Source: Gigaspora margarita (Eukaryota > Glomeromycota > Glomeromycetes > Diversisporales > Gigasporaceae). From it: a stretch of DNA of 64,000 nucleotides. This document shows, piece by piece, positions 23,620-33,962 of this stretch. The position numbers and the translations under genes were made by a program. The stretch spans positions 108,695 to 172,694 of the forward strand of contig WTPW01000087.1 of assembly GCA_009809945.1 (NCBI GenBank), written 5' to 3'. Numbering within the stretch: the stretch's first letter is position 1; the number at the start of each line of letters is the position of its first letter. The notes under the pieces were generated by a model, which was given only the letters and a program-made list of their open reading frames with translations, ran no database searches and was not told where the DNA came from.

Positions 23620-24330
23620 AACTGTTAAAAATTTTATTGTAAAAATTATCATTTATTGTAGCATACAGTACATAGTCAAATTTGAAGTTGTATTGGAATT
23701 ATTGTGATTTCTATGATTTATTGTAAGTTTTTTGTTACAAAATTTATTGATCCAATATGTATTGTGATTAAAGTTATTATTAGAATAATCATAATTCTAC
23801 TATAAGTTACTATAAAAAATTCTGTTATAGAACTTGCTTTTTGATGTTTATAGTATGAAGTTAAATTCTAAGTTATTATTTTGGTATTACAATATATAGT
23901 ATTAAAGTTAATATTAGTACTATGATTTTTATGTAAAAGAATGTAGTTAATATTCTGAAGATCCAGTATATAATTGAAATTCTGGTTTGCACTAAAAATC
24001 CTGCCACAGAATTTATTGTTAATGCAATATATTAATAGTTAAGTTAGTATTGGAATTAACTTGATTTCTACTGTAAACAGAATTTACTTAAAATTAAATT
24101 TGCATTGCTTTAGCTATTGTGATATAACTGTATTGGAATTGATAGTTGTTGTTTTGTCTAATTTAATGTAAGAATTTTGTTACAAAACTTATTGACTATT
24201 GCTGTATTGTCATACATACATTTGTTGATACTGATGTAATGAAACTTAACATTTGGTTAATTCATGAATTTTACTATAATTTGCTATTTGTCACGGACTT
24301 TATGAACTTTGCTATCAATTTAGCTTTAAG
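23620..24330 (+). repeat. Degenerate ~75-100-bp tandem repeat
   Basis: Repeated blocks of the form TATTGGAATTAT-TGTGATTTCTA-TGTAA-GAATTTTGTTACAGAACTT occur about seven times with heavy divergence. The same family appears inverted at 58090-59100. It is non-coding. Confidence 0.6.
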
Positions 24331-24346
24331 CCATGATTATTATTTA

Positions 24347-24534
24347 TCGCGGCTGAAGCTGGAAATTAGAAAAGCTGATTTAAAAAAATAAGCCCTACCA
24401 AAATCCACTTATACTCTTTTATTATTAAAACTAACCCTAAACCCTAACCTAACCCTAAAAAAAACCCCCTAACAAAAGGCCCTAAAATATTTTAAAAATT
24501 TCATATTAAAATAATTAAAATTTCCAGCATCAGC
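24347..24534. mobile_element. MITE, GCTGATGCTGAA family, copy 1
   Basis: The ends CGCGGCTGAAGCTGGAAATT and AATTTCCAGCATCAGCCGCG are inverted with one mismatch. ATTATTTA flanks both sides, one base out on the right. The core carries telomere-like ACCCTAAACCCTAACCTAAC. A second copy lies at 28577-28800. Confidence 0.85.
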
Positions 24535-24589
24535 CGCGACATTATTTATTATGTGTATTTTTCAAATATTTTCTTTTTTCTTTACATTA

Positions 24590-24796
24590 GGCCACGCAAA
24601 GTGTACTTTTCATTTTGCATAACCTGTTGACCCAATTTTTCTCCCCAAAAATTTTTTTTAAAATTCCTATTGTGTCAATAATTCCATTTTTGGCATTTAA
24701 TTTTTTTCTCTGGTGTTGCCTGTTGACTAATTTTTTGGAATTACTCGATAAGTCTGAAAAAAAAAAACCAAAATTCTAATTCCATGTTATGCAAAA
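24590..24796. mobile_element. MITE, GGCCACG-ended family, copy 2
   Basis: It starts GGCCACGCAAAGTGTACTTT and ends with CCATGTTATGCAAAA, matching the element at 1808-2280, which is longer. It abuts the left arm of the structure at 24797-26407. Confidence 0.65.
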
Positions 24797-26407
24797 TATA
24801 TGCGCAGCATATGATATATTTTTAATTTTTTTTTTTTTTTTTTTTTTTTTTTAGAGCATAAGTGAGAACATAAACAATAGGCTGAGAACGCTTATAACTA
24901 TTATGCTATTCTCATGAGAACAGTGTTTGAGTCCGAAATTTCGAACACTGCACCCATCTCTTCAGATTTTGATAATAAATGAATACCTTATGTTCATCCT
25001 TTTTAACACCAATTCCATCTTCATAACAGTTACCAAGTGCAAATATTCTGCTCGTATTTCCTCTCTGCAGATTTTTGATAATAAATGAATGCCTTATATT
25101 CATCCTTTTCAACTCCAATTCCAACTAGATAGCAATTTCCAACACTATATATTCCTTTAGCGTCACCCATTCTGCAGATTTTTTATAATAAATGACTGCC
25201 TTATGTTCATCCTTTTCAATCCATTTACCAGAATGTTTTGAACAATAGGATTAATTTGATCATTTATGCAAAAATGATAATATTATTTGAATTTTACTTC
25301 TTCTTTATTAGAAATTGTTCTAATGTGTCAAGAATTGGAAGGAATTTGCCCTTCAAACTTTCTTCATTATACATATTACACATTTCTTCAACAATTTCAT
25401 TAAGAATATCCTGCGAAAAATTCTGTAACTTGCTATCTTCTAAATATAATTGAGTATCATTGTTGGCTATTTGAAAAATATCTGACAAATTGCCGATTTC
25501 TTCCAAATGTTTTACAAATAAGTTATTGTAAAGTGCATTTTAATGAAAGAAAAATGTGTTATATATGAAAATACCAAATTTATTGAAAATATGCAGCAAA
25601 TTGGTATGCTAATACTAGAGAAAACCAGACATTTAACTAATATAAATTATAAATTCAAAAAAAAAAAATTATAAATAAATAAATAAAATAAACGCAATTT
25701 CGTAGTGGTTTAGGGTGTTCTCAAAATCTTTACCTAATCGGTCGGCATAGATCAGTGAATAGATTTTAATTAGTAAAAAGAAAATGTTTACGAATGCATT
25801 TGTCATTCCAATTGCATAAAACATGTGATGATAGCTTAATACTTCAGAGAGAACAGCGGGAAATTATTTATCTGACCAAGAGTATTTATCATTCCAATTA
25901 ATAACAAACGAAGATCCAAACGCCTTTTTTTTCACAGAGTTGCGCTTATTAGCTGAAGTTTTTCATTGATTGATTGGAAAAGATAATTGTTCAAGTGTAC
26001 TTATACTTCACTCTTCTTACCGTTACACTATCATTATGGATCTTCACCAACATCGACGAAGCATTATCTTATTACTTACGTAAAAAATCTTCACCACAAA
26101 CAAAAAAAGGCACATTTGGTATTTATTCATTTGCAGTAAATTCTGAAAAAAGAAACTGAATTTGGAATTTTCATATATTGTACTTGATTTTTTCTATTTT
26201 ATCATCGATTTGTAAAAACAAAAATCGGTAATAATCAGTGTTCGAAATTTCGAACTCAAACACTGTTCTCATGAGAACAGCATATTAGCTATAAGTGTTC
26301 TCAGTCTATTGTTTATGTTCTCACTTATGCTCACTAAAAAAAAAAAAATAAAAAATAAAAAAAAAAATAATAAAAATTAAAAATATATCATATGGCGCGC
26401 ATATATT
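24797..26407. mobile_element. Pair of ~155-170-bp inverted arms around a Sel1 pseudogene
   Basis: The left arm (24797-24950) and right arm (26236-26407) are reverse complements. Shared blocks are ATGCGC..CATATGATATATTTTT, a homopolymer run, AAGTGAGAACATAAACAATA, CTCATGAGAACAGTGTTTGA and a TTCGAAATTTCGAA palindrome. The arms end inside at CACTG/CAGTG. The 1.3 kb between them holds a Sel1-repeat pseudogene and 0.7 kb of unassigned sequence. It could be a transposon that captured a gene fragment, or two inverted insertions of one MITE. Confidence 0.7.
24953..25506 (-). pseudogene. Sel1-like repeat protein fragment
   Basis: The minus strand codes Sel1/TPR-like repeats. From 25506 a helical stretch (LEDSKLQNFSQDILNEIVEE) is followed by three repeats of the type GNCYEDGIGVKKDEHKVFIY, with LGNCY, IGV.KDE and IYYQ..A landmarks. 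Each repeat loses the frame once, close to the same place (after the IYYQK..SAE segment), and the last one ends at the left inverted arm. Sel1 repeats mediate protein contacts and in these fungi often follow kinase domains, but no kinase domain is visible here. With three shifts it is a pseudogene. Confidence 0.8.
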
Positions 26408-26733
26408 AAAATATGCGAAATAATGCGCAGTAGCGTGGTGAGACCGGAAACATGACCTGATACAGGCACATGCACTCGTGACCTGGGTATCGACAAATTA
26501 GTGTTTACCGGTGGAATTCCGGAATTAGGGGAATTCAGGAGATGTCAGTAATTAATATCACGAATAACAATAATACGGGTGATATCAGCTATACGGGTAA
26601 TTCGAGGTATATTATTAGCGCTTAGAAATAATTGTTAACTTGGTGTTACTCTAAATTACTTTTCTGGTAAATTTTAGTTTTGTATTGACATTTATTTTTG
26701 GCAATTGATTTTCTTTGACTTAACTTTTTTTGG
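26408..26733. other. Spacer without a gene
   Basis: This interval has somewhat higher GC (for example GGTGAGACCGGAAACATGAC) and several short TACGGG direct repeats, but no frame or RNA that I recognise. Confidence 0.4.
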
Positions 26734-27017
26734 GGGACGTCTAAAGCGGAGGCAAATCATGTGATCAACAGCCAATCAAATTATAGAATTTTGATGATCG
26801 CCTGCGAAGCAAAACAAGAAATAAAAGCAAAAACCTGAAAAATACAAAAAACGGTAGTCTAAACCTACCTCGATGTGTTAATCAAAAATGTCGGGAAGGC
26901 AATTTTGCTTATATATATCTACCTAAAAACTAATCTAACCCCAATATAGGACGACCCTAACCCTAAAGTTAATTGAAAAAATTATTAAATATGAGTTGCC
27001 TCCGCTTTAGACGTCCC
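26734..27017. mobile_element. MITE with exact 22-bp TIR
   Basis: Termini begin GGGACGTCTAAAGCGGAGGC and are perfectly inverted at 26996-27017. A T-rich TTTTTTTGG-like string lies on both outer sides and may be the target duplication. The core includes the telomere-like ACCCTAACCCTAAAG near 26953. Confidence 0.88.
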
Positions 27018-27059
27018 ATTTTTTTGGAAATTTTGGGTTTCACAAATTTCAACTGATTG

Positions 27060-27175
27060 TAGTCTATATTCAATACTCTTGCGCGCGCATGTGCTTGCGA
27101 TTGCGCTTGCGTAAGAGCAGTGCATGCGAAGCGCTGCGCAATGCTCAAGCGCTCTCAAATTTTTTCGCTTAACGA
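27060..27175. other. Local CpG/GCGC-dense patch
   Basis: About 100 bases contain repeated GCGC, TGCG and GCATGCG motifs (for example TTGCGCGCGCATGTGCTTGC) in otherwise AT-rich DNA. I cannot assign a function. Confidence 0.5.
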
Positions 27176-27592
27176 ACATCGGTTGCATATATAGAATAAA
27201 TTGCAAATGACATTTAAAAAAGAAGTCCAATTTTTTTCGCACGAATAAAAATAATGCATATCTTAATTACTAAATATAGGGACAATTACCTAACCTTAAT
27301 TGGTAAAAAATATATATATATATATAAAAATAGTTGCAAATAAATAACGATTAAAAAGGAGATCCATTATTATTAAAATGCATGAATAAATTAATAAAAA
27401 TATTGCATATTTTAATTACCAAATATAAAAAATTTAAAAAATTAATTATTGTATTTTTAGTTAAAAAGCTCAATAATCGATTAAAATGCTTTTCATTCAT
27501 ATGTTTGTACTATTTTTTTTCACTTTATTGATATTTTAAAACATGCACACCTCTTGAACCTTAACACTATGAAATTACCAAAAGTAGAGTTC
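27176..27592. other. AT-rich stretch with a duplicated segment
   Basis: A block around AATGCATATCTTAATTACTA (27250) recurs with changes at about 27395. No gene is seen. Confidence 0.4.
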
Positions 27593-27605
27593 AAATCCAT
27601 TATCT

Positions 27606-27845
27606 ATATACCTCTTCTAAATGGGGCAATAATATAATCAACAATTTTAACATTACAACTTTAGTCACACATCAATTAAACAGAGAACTTAATGTTCTTA
27701 AACAGATCCCTCATGCAGTAAATAAAGGCCTTATAGCGGCCTTAAAATTCTTAAATAATTATAAATTTGTAAATTTTTATGTACATACTAAATAAAGCGC
27801 ATATGCGCACCTTATATATTAAGGTAAAAAAAAAAAAAAAAAAAA
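27606..27845 (+). mobile_element. Retroposed copy with poly(A) tail and 13-bp target duplication
   Basis: AAATCCATTATCT occurs exactly at 27593-27605 and again at 27846-27858. The second copy directly follows a run of about 22 A residues. This is the signature of target-primed reverse transcription (LINE or LINE-driven retroposition). The inserted ~240 bp contains an open stretch of about 60 codons before a stop and ends AAATAAAG...GCGCATATGCGCACC before the poly(A). It may be a 5'-truncated LINE end or a processed pseudogene; I do not recognise the peptide. Confidence 0.8.
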
Positions 27846-27858
27846 AAATCCATTATCT

Positions 27859-28576
27859 GTTTATCTATTTATAGATATTTGGTATTGTAAACTTTATTTT
27901 ATTTTTCTTTTGTGTAATTCTGCCCTGAACATAGTTAGGGTATTTGCCCTGAACAATGTTTTTTTTTTTTAGTATATGACTAAGATAGCTCATGGTTTGG
28001 CCCCCCAGATCTAAGTTCTAGGTCACGAACAATAGTTCGAAACTATAGATCCTGGTCTGGGACTACTAAAAGTGGTTCAGAGCTTAAGATAGTGGTCTTG
28101 AACTGTTATAGATTAAAAATGTATAATACAATACTTGAGTTAATAAAAAGAGCATAATTCATTTTGCTCCACAAAACTCAATAAATTACAATTCGTCGTT
28201 CTTACCTAACTCACCAATAAACAATAACCCTAATCTAATTAAAATCCTTAATTATACCCAACATAGCATAAACCCATACCAACCTACTTCACATCTGGAA
28301 TTTCAGAAATGAATCAGCCATCTAGCCCAAATTCAGATTAAGATCGTCAACCTTAAACCTCGCAGCGCATACATAACTATTCTTAAGATCTACTCATTGT
28401 TATACGATATGTAAAACAATGCTATCTAACTAATACATCTTCTTTCATGACTTTAACTCAGATTAATGTTAGTAAACCTGAGCTAATTGAGGTCGAATTG
28501 TTTAAAAATTCAGATAAAGGTGACCATATGCAAGGGACAAAAGGTTAAAATGACATCATGCAGTTGTTAAGTATTG
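27859..28576. other. Gene-free stretch
   Basis: No coding frame is convincing. Around 28010-28110 the phrases CTAAGTTCTAGGTCACGAAC and similar GGTC-GAAC strings repeat loosely. Confidence 0.4.
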
Positions 28577-28800
28577 TCACGGCTGATGCTGAAGTTGGCT
28601 GATACTGAAGCTCAGGGTCTCTATTGGAAACTATAAGCCCTGCTAAAATCCACATATACTCTATAAATATAAAATCTACACCCAAACCCTACCCTAACCC
28701 TATAAGACAAAAGCAAAAAAACATCCAAAAAAAAATTTTAAAATTTTATATCAAAATAGGTCAAAGCTTCAGCATCAGCCAACTTTAGCATCAGCCATGA
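28577..28800. mobile_element. MITE, GCTGATGCTGAA family, copy 2
   Basis: The ends TCACGGCTGATGCTGAAGTT and CAGCATCAGCCAACTTTAGC...CATGA pair as long TIRs made of two repeats of a GCTGAT..TGAAG motif. AAGTATT flanks both sides. The core has CCCTACCCTAACCCTATAAG and shares ATAAGCCCT-C-AAAATCCAC with the copy at 24347. Confidence 0.85.
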
Positions 28801-29394
28801 CAAGTATTATTGCGAAAGTTAATAAAGAGAACGGTCAGATCAATAATGATATTTAGTTGGAAAAAGTTTCACACACATTAAGTTTATCAGGTATAGGAAA
28901 ACATACTAGCAAAAAAATTAATATTATGAAACTGGCATAATGTAAGAATAATAACAATAACATGATATAAAGGCTGGTTGGATAATGTTGATTGATTAGG
29001 AAGTCAGAATTAAATAAAGGGCACTGAGATTTTTCTTGTAATAATGATGGAGTTGCATTTGATAAATTACCCTATAATAGTAATGCAAACTAGTAGAAAC
29101 GGACCTGGTGATCTGATGTAGCATCTGTTTAAAAAAGATAATTATGGTGACTGTGAAAAGTAGATGAACATAAGGACATTATATAGTCAAAAAAAAAAAT
29201 CTTAAACAAAATCCCAAAGGCATCTTGTGCTTCTCTTATACTTGACCCAAAGAAATCACTTGCACTAATAAGGCCTCACCTCCAACTATATACATACAAA
29301 TAAAAAGAAAGAATAGAATAGGTGATTCACTGAAGCTCATCTTTCCAAGTAAGGAATAATGCATGCTCGATTTTTTTTGGTTTTATATAATTTT

Positions 29395-30200
29395 ATTATT
29401 GTCTTTATTTTATGAATTCTTATTTTGATATAGTTTGTAACACAGTTGGGTGATTAAAGTTCTAATCGAGAGATTAAAGCTCCTATTAAGAAATTAAAGC
29501 TTCAATCAAGAAATTGAAGCTCCAAGTGAGGGATTGAAGCTCCTATTCAAATTAAAGATATATTATAAGGGTGTAGTTTCAGTCTGTGAAAGGTGATTAA
29601 AACAAATGTTAATAATATTTAGTATTACTGTAACAAACCAATATATTGATTTATGTTAACAAAGAGAAACCTATAATCTGTAATTATATGTGTTAATTTA
29701 TTAGTTTAAATAATTTAATCTTACTCACAATTTGCTCACAATCAAAGCTAAATTGGTTCAAAACTCTATAAGCTCAGTAACAATGTTCAACTCTAAATTT
29801 TGATTATTCTAGGGCTGACTTCCTGAACATCTAGTGACCAATTATCTCACGAATTATCAACCAAGATCACATGATTTTGTTACTATTCAATTCGTCTCAT
29901 TAATGGTACTAAATCATATAATTCTGGTCAGATGTTTCAGTAAATCCATTCGGATATCTGAATTAAAAAAATGGAAATCTGGTGTCATTCTCAATTTTTT
30001 TGTTTATTTTTTTTTATTACTGTCATTATTTTGTGAATTTCTTATTTTGGTATAGCTTGTAACACAGTTGCTTCAATCAGGAGATTGAAGTTTCAAGCAG
30101 GTAATTAAGACTCCAATTAAATGATTAAAGCTCCAATTGAAAAATTTAAGTCCAAGTGAGTGATTAAACTCTAATCGAGAGATTGAAGCTCCAATAAGAA
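29395..30200. repeat. Duplicated segment with ~24-bp minisatellite
   Basis: The phrase TTTTGATATAGTTTGTAACA with CAGTTG occurs at about 29431 and, with small changes, at 30038. Each is followed by tandem units resembling GATTAAAGCTCCAATCGAGA (29454-29560 and 30075-30200). The two arrays bracket an LTR-like block and unassigned sequence. No gene is seen. Confidence 0.65.
29572..29790 (+). repeat. LTR-like dispersed repeat, copy 1
   Basis: About 220 bp from TGTAGTTTCAGT to CTATAAGCTC aligns with 38036-38262. The segment GAAGCTAAATTGGT resembles the end of the LTRs at 729 and 46449, so it is probably a solo LTR of a related retrotransposon. Confidence 0.55.
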
Positions 30201-31527
30201 TTAGAACTGTTTAACCATTTAAAAATTGCTCTATAGTTCTGAGTAAAATTATGTTGGTGTGGGCTGAAATTATTTTAATGCCAGTCAAATTAAATGGTTA
30301 AACGGTTAAATGATTAAACGATTAAAAAAAATTTTAGCCAGTTTTAATTCCTAAGCTCCAAGCTAGAGATTAAAAATCTCAAAAGAATTATAGATATATA
30401 AGGGCAGTGTTGTCATTCGGACCAGACCCGGACTTGGTTCGAATTGGACCGGACCCGGAATCAGACCGGACAAAGCTAGTCATGACCGTTGAACACTTGT
30501 CCGACGAGCTTCATTCTGATTAGCTAATTTTTCTAAATCATATTTCATGATTTTACAAGATCTGATTGACTAACAAACATACTAAAATAAATCCCAAAGT
30601 AAAATATTTCGCAAAAATTACAGTATTAATGAACATTTATTTAAATTTAATCATTACAATATTATTACTTTGATCAGATAGTTATAGTTATTGTCATATA
30701 TATAATTTGATTAGGTTAAAAAACATCTCTGAGGGTCTTCTTGTCTTCTAGCTCTATGCTTTAATTGATTGCCTATTCGTCAGCTGAAATTTCGCTCCAC
30801 TCCTCATCAACCCGATATATGAAATATATCAGGTTGGTGACAAGTCCCTAGACAGGACTGTTTTAACTATCTCCAATATAATTTTTAATTTATTATTGTC
30901 AGATCTCAATAGTTCCTGTTTCCTAGTTATATTAATCATACTGATAATCTTAGCGTTAGTGATTAATAAAAAGGTCTAGAGACTTTCATTGACCCGGTAT
31001 AATTTAGATATATGTATCTAAAGTGTAACACTAGGAGAACTGATAGCAACTTTTTGCTATCTGTAAAGTAGCATTAAATGCATTTACCTGGTATCATTCT
31101 TATATTTAATATGTTAGCTGAGTAGCCTAAGATTAATGATTATTCATCATTATGATATGTATTTACTGATAAAATTTAAAAATTCACCATGTTGAATGGC
31201 ATTCGAATCATGCCATTCAACATGGCAAATTTTTTAAATTTTACCAGTGATTGTAAAAAATTAAGTAATTATTACTGGCATTATTCCCATGCCCATCTCT
31301 ATATTCAAATAATGATAACTGGCGAGTTTAGTTTCTATGGGAATTATGACAAAATTTAATATGTATTATATATGGCAGTTCTTCTAAGTAATTTTATAAA
31401 TCTATGTGCAATTCACACCTTAATACCAAAGTTTTATTTCTTTATTATCATTGTAATAGAAAACATTCTGAATTTTTTTTTCAAAAAAAAAAGAATTACG
31501 GTAATGGTAACTCATTAAAAAGTGTGA
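30201..31527. other. Gene-free stretch with a short perfect hairpin
   Basis: At 31171-31242, AAAATTTAAAAATT-CACCATGTTGAATGGCATTC pairs around a small loop with GCCATTCAACATGGC and AAATTTTA. At 30414-30470 a GC-rich patch with repeated GGACCGGACCCGGA strings begins CAGTGTTGTC, like a hAT end, but no matching right end was found. No coding frame is convincing. Confidence 0.5.
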
Positions 31528-33173
31528 TTATGCCCATTTGGCATTAGGGTCAATCACTGGGTGAATAATATCACCAACTGCATCAACGGATAAAGAAGAG
31601 ATTTCTTCATTTTCTTCATATTCTATACCCGTCAATTCTTTGGTTTTCTCGGTCGATATTACTACCCATACATCCAAGAATTAATTAAATTTCCCTAAAG
31701 AATTTGATTCTACTGTCTCTTCATTAAAGTCTTCAATTGCAGTATTATCTTCATTCTGAATTTCTTCAGACTTAGGTTTGTGTCTTGCTTCACTTTCAGA
31801 TTCAATCTCATTAGAAAGATTGTCTTTTTCACTAGTAGTCTCTTGTTGTATATCAGTTTAAAAACTTGGCGGAGGTAATTTAGCAGAATTCAATTTTGTT
31901 GATGGCTCTATTTAATCTCAGCTCTTAATTTAGACATATCGAAGGCCTTTGGTAACTAAAAAAAAAAGTTAATTGCAAAAAAATTATTTGGGAAAAACGA
32001 ATTAAAAAAAAAGAAAAAATAATGCATAGTGCACTGCAAGTTGACTTCTCCGATCCATTTGCAAATAACCCATATAGCTCCAAAGACATTCTATGGCAGC
32101 TGCATTCACACAAATTCCATATAATCTGCAAGCCACTTTTCCTAATTCATTTGTTGAAGCACCTGCAAATTCCCAATAACTCCAAATATCATCATTAAAT
32201 TGATTATACATATTGTTATCAAAGGGGTAACTCTTCATTGAAAAATCGATGAATTCACGCAGAATGCATGTAGGATTTTTCCAGTCCAAGCTTTATAGTA
32301 GTAAATTAAAAATTTGTCTAATATCGCATAATTGACCGTTGACTTATTCTTAAAATAGGACATGCGGTATTTTGGATGTAACAAGCATGATAAAATTAAT
32401 AAGGGTTGCTCCCAGCTGTTCCACCTTTTTTCTAGTCGAGTTAAAACTTTTTCAGCTAATTGTTGGTTAGTATTATTATTCCACAGTTGGACCAAGTATG
32501 CAAAACCATATATCACATGGATTAACCTTGCGTTATAATATTGTAAAATGTTAAGTATCTTACAGTAAGGATACAGAATTTTCACGATTGTTGTCAAGTT
32601 TGTTCAAAATATTTCTGAGTTAATAATTTCAAAAATATCACGGTTAATTGTTGGATTTTTTCAACTCGCTGCTAAGTTTGGACAAGTGGTGGCTGATGAA
32701 AAAGAGCAAGAATCTAAGAATATATAAAAAATTTTATATAAAAAAAAAATTGCATATTCAACCACCTTCAATACTTGCTGAATTTGTAAAAAAGTATTTG
32801 CTACAGTATAATAACTGTTCCATCTAGTTTCTCCCAGAACTGCTATGCCATAATATTTCTTGTAAGTTAATTTTTGTTGGTCACGCAACTTCACAATAAA
32901 ATATTTATTATTCATGTTTTTAAAAAATGTGGCTAGTCGAATTGCTTGATCCATGGTTGTTTTTAATTCATTCGACTCCTTAAAAATTTCACTAACACTT
33001 AAGTTAAGCTGATGAGCAAAACACAGTAAAAATACAAGATTCCTTTCGGTGAGTCTTAGTCTTTGTCAATATTTTTTTAAAAAAAAAAGAAAAAAAAAAT
33101 TTAGAGCATTCTAAAAATCTACATAACTAAATTTATTATTATATACTATAGTGAAGTACGAGTACGAATGGCA

Positions 33174-33471
33174 ATTATTTCACTGACAATCACTTTACTG
33201 ACATAACATTTCACTGACAAATATTCACCAACAAGTTTATTTTACTGACAGTTTGTTTCACCGAAGCTCATTTCACTAACAAAGTAATTCTGGTCATTGT
33301 CGTTAGTATTAGGGTAGCTCAGAGTAGAATTAGCATTAAAGTTAGTGTGCTTTTTAAAAAAAAACTTGTCAGTAAAATGAGCTTTGGTGAAACAAACTAT
33401 CAGTAAAATGAACTTGTCAGAGAATATTTGTCAGTGAAATGTTATGTTAGTGAAGTGATTGCTGGCAAAAT
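33174..33471. repeat. Foldback MITE in the hAT pseudogene
   Basis: Arms of about 110 bp with repeated CACTGACAA/TTGTCAGTG words pair around a TTAGGGTAGC-containing centre. Examples are TTTCACTGACAAATATT and AATATTTGTCAGTGAAA. A looser relative is at 59107-59275. Confidence 0.75.
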
Positions 33472-33962
33472 AATATGAACCCATAAATTTTAATATTGTT
33501 CATAATTTTACTTTATATTGAATTTTTTATAGACTCTCGATATAGTGAAAAAAATCTCACAGCGCGATCACTTCATTATAATGAGAGTGACTTGTACTAT
33601 TAAAAAAAATAATGAGTTNATTTTTTTAAGATGTGTATAAGAGACAGGTATTAGGGTAGCTCAGAGTAGAATTAGCATTAAAGTTAGTGTGCTTTTTAAA
33701 AAAAAACTTGTCAGTAAAATGAGCTTTGGTGAAACAAACTATCAGTAAAATGAACTTGTCAGAAAATATTTGTCAGTGAAATGTTATGTCAGTGAAGTGA
33801 TTGCTGGCGAAATAATATGAACCCATAAAGTACAGTTTAGATAGTAACTTCACGATATAGTGAATTTTTAATAGACTCTCGATATAGTGAAAAAAATCTC
33901 ACAGCGCGATCACTTCATTATAATGAGAGTGACTTGTACTATTAAAAAAAATAATGAGTTAA
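33306..33962. repeat. Duplicated ~315-bp block around adapter sequence
   Basis: Bases 33306-33620 are repeated at 33648-33962 with a few substitutions and one diverged patch of about 50 bases. Between them lie an N at 33619, a T run and the Nextera mosaic-end sequence. The join is best read as an assembly artefact. Confidence 0.9.
33629..33647 (+). other. Nextera transposase mosaic-end (adapter contamination)
   Basis: AGATGTGTATAAGAGACAG is the exact 19-base mosaic end used in Tn5-based sequencing libraries. It is not fungal. It marks a gap fill or chimeric read. Confidence 0.98.

Noticed and set aside
33629..33647. Transposon end of biological origin
   Set aside because: The 19 bases are the standard Nextera mosaic end beside an N and a duplicated block.
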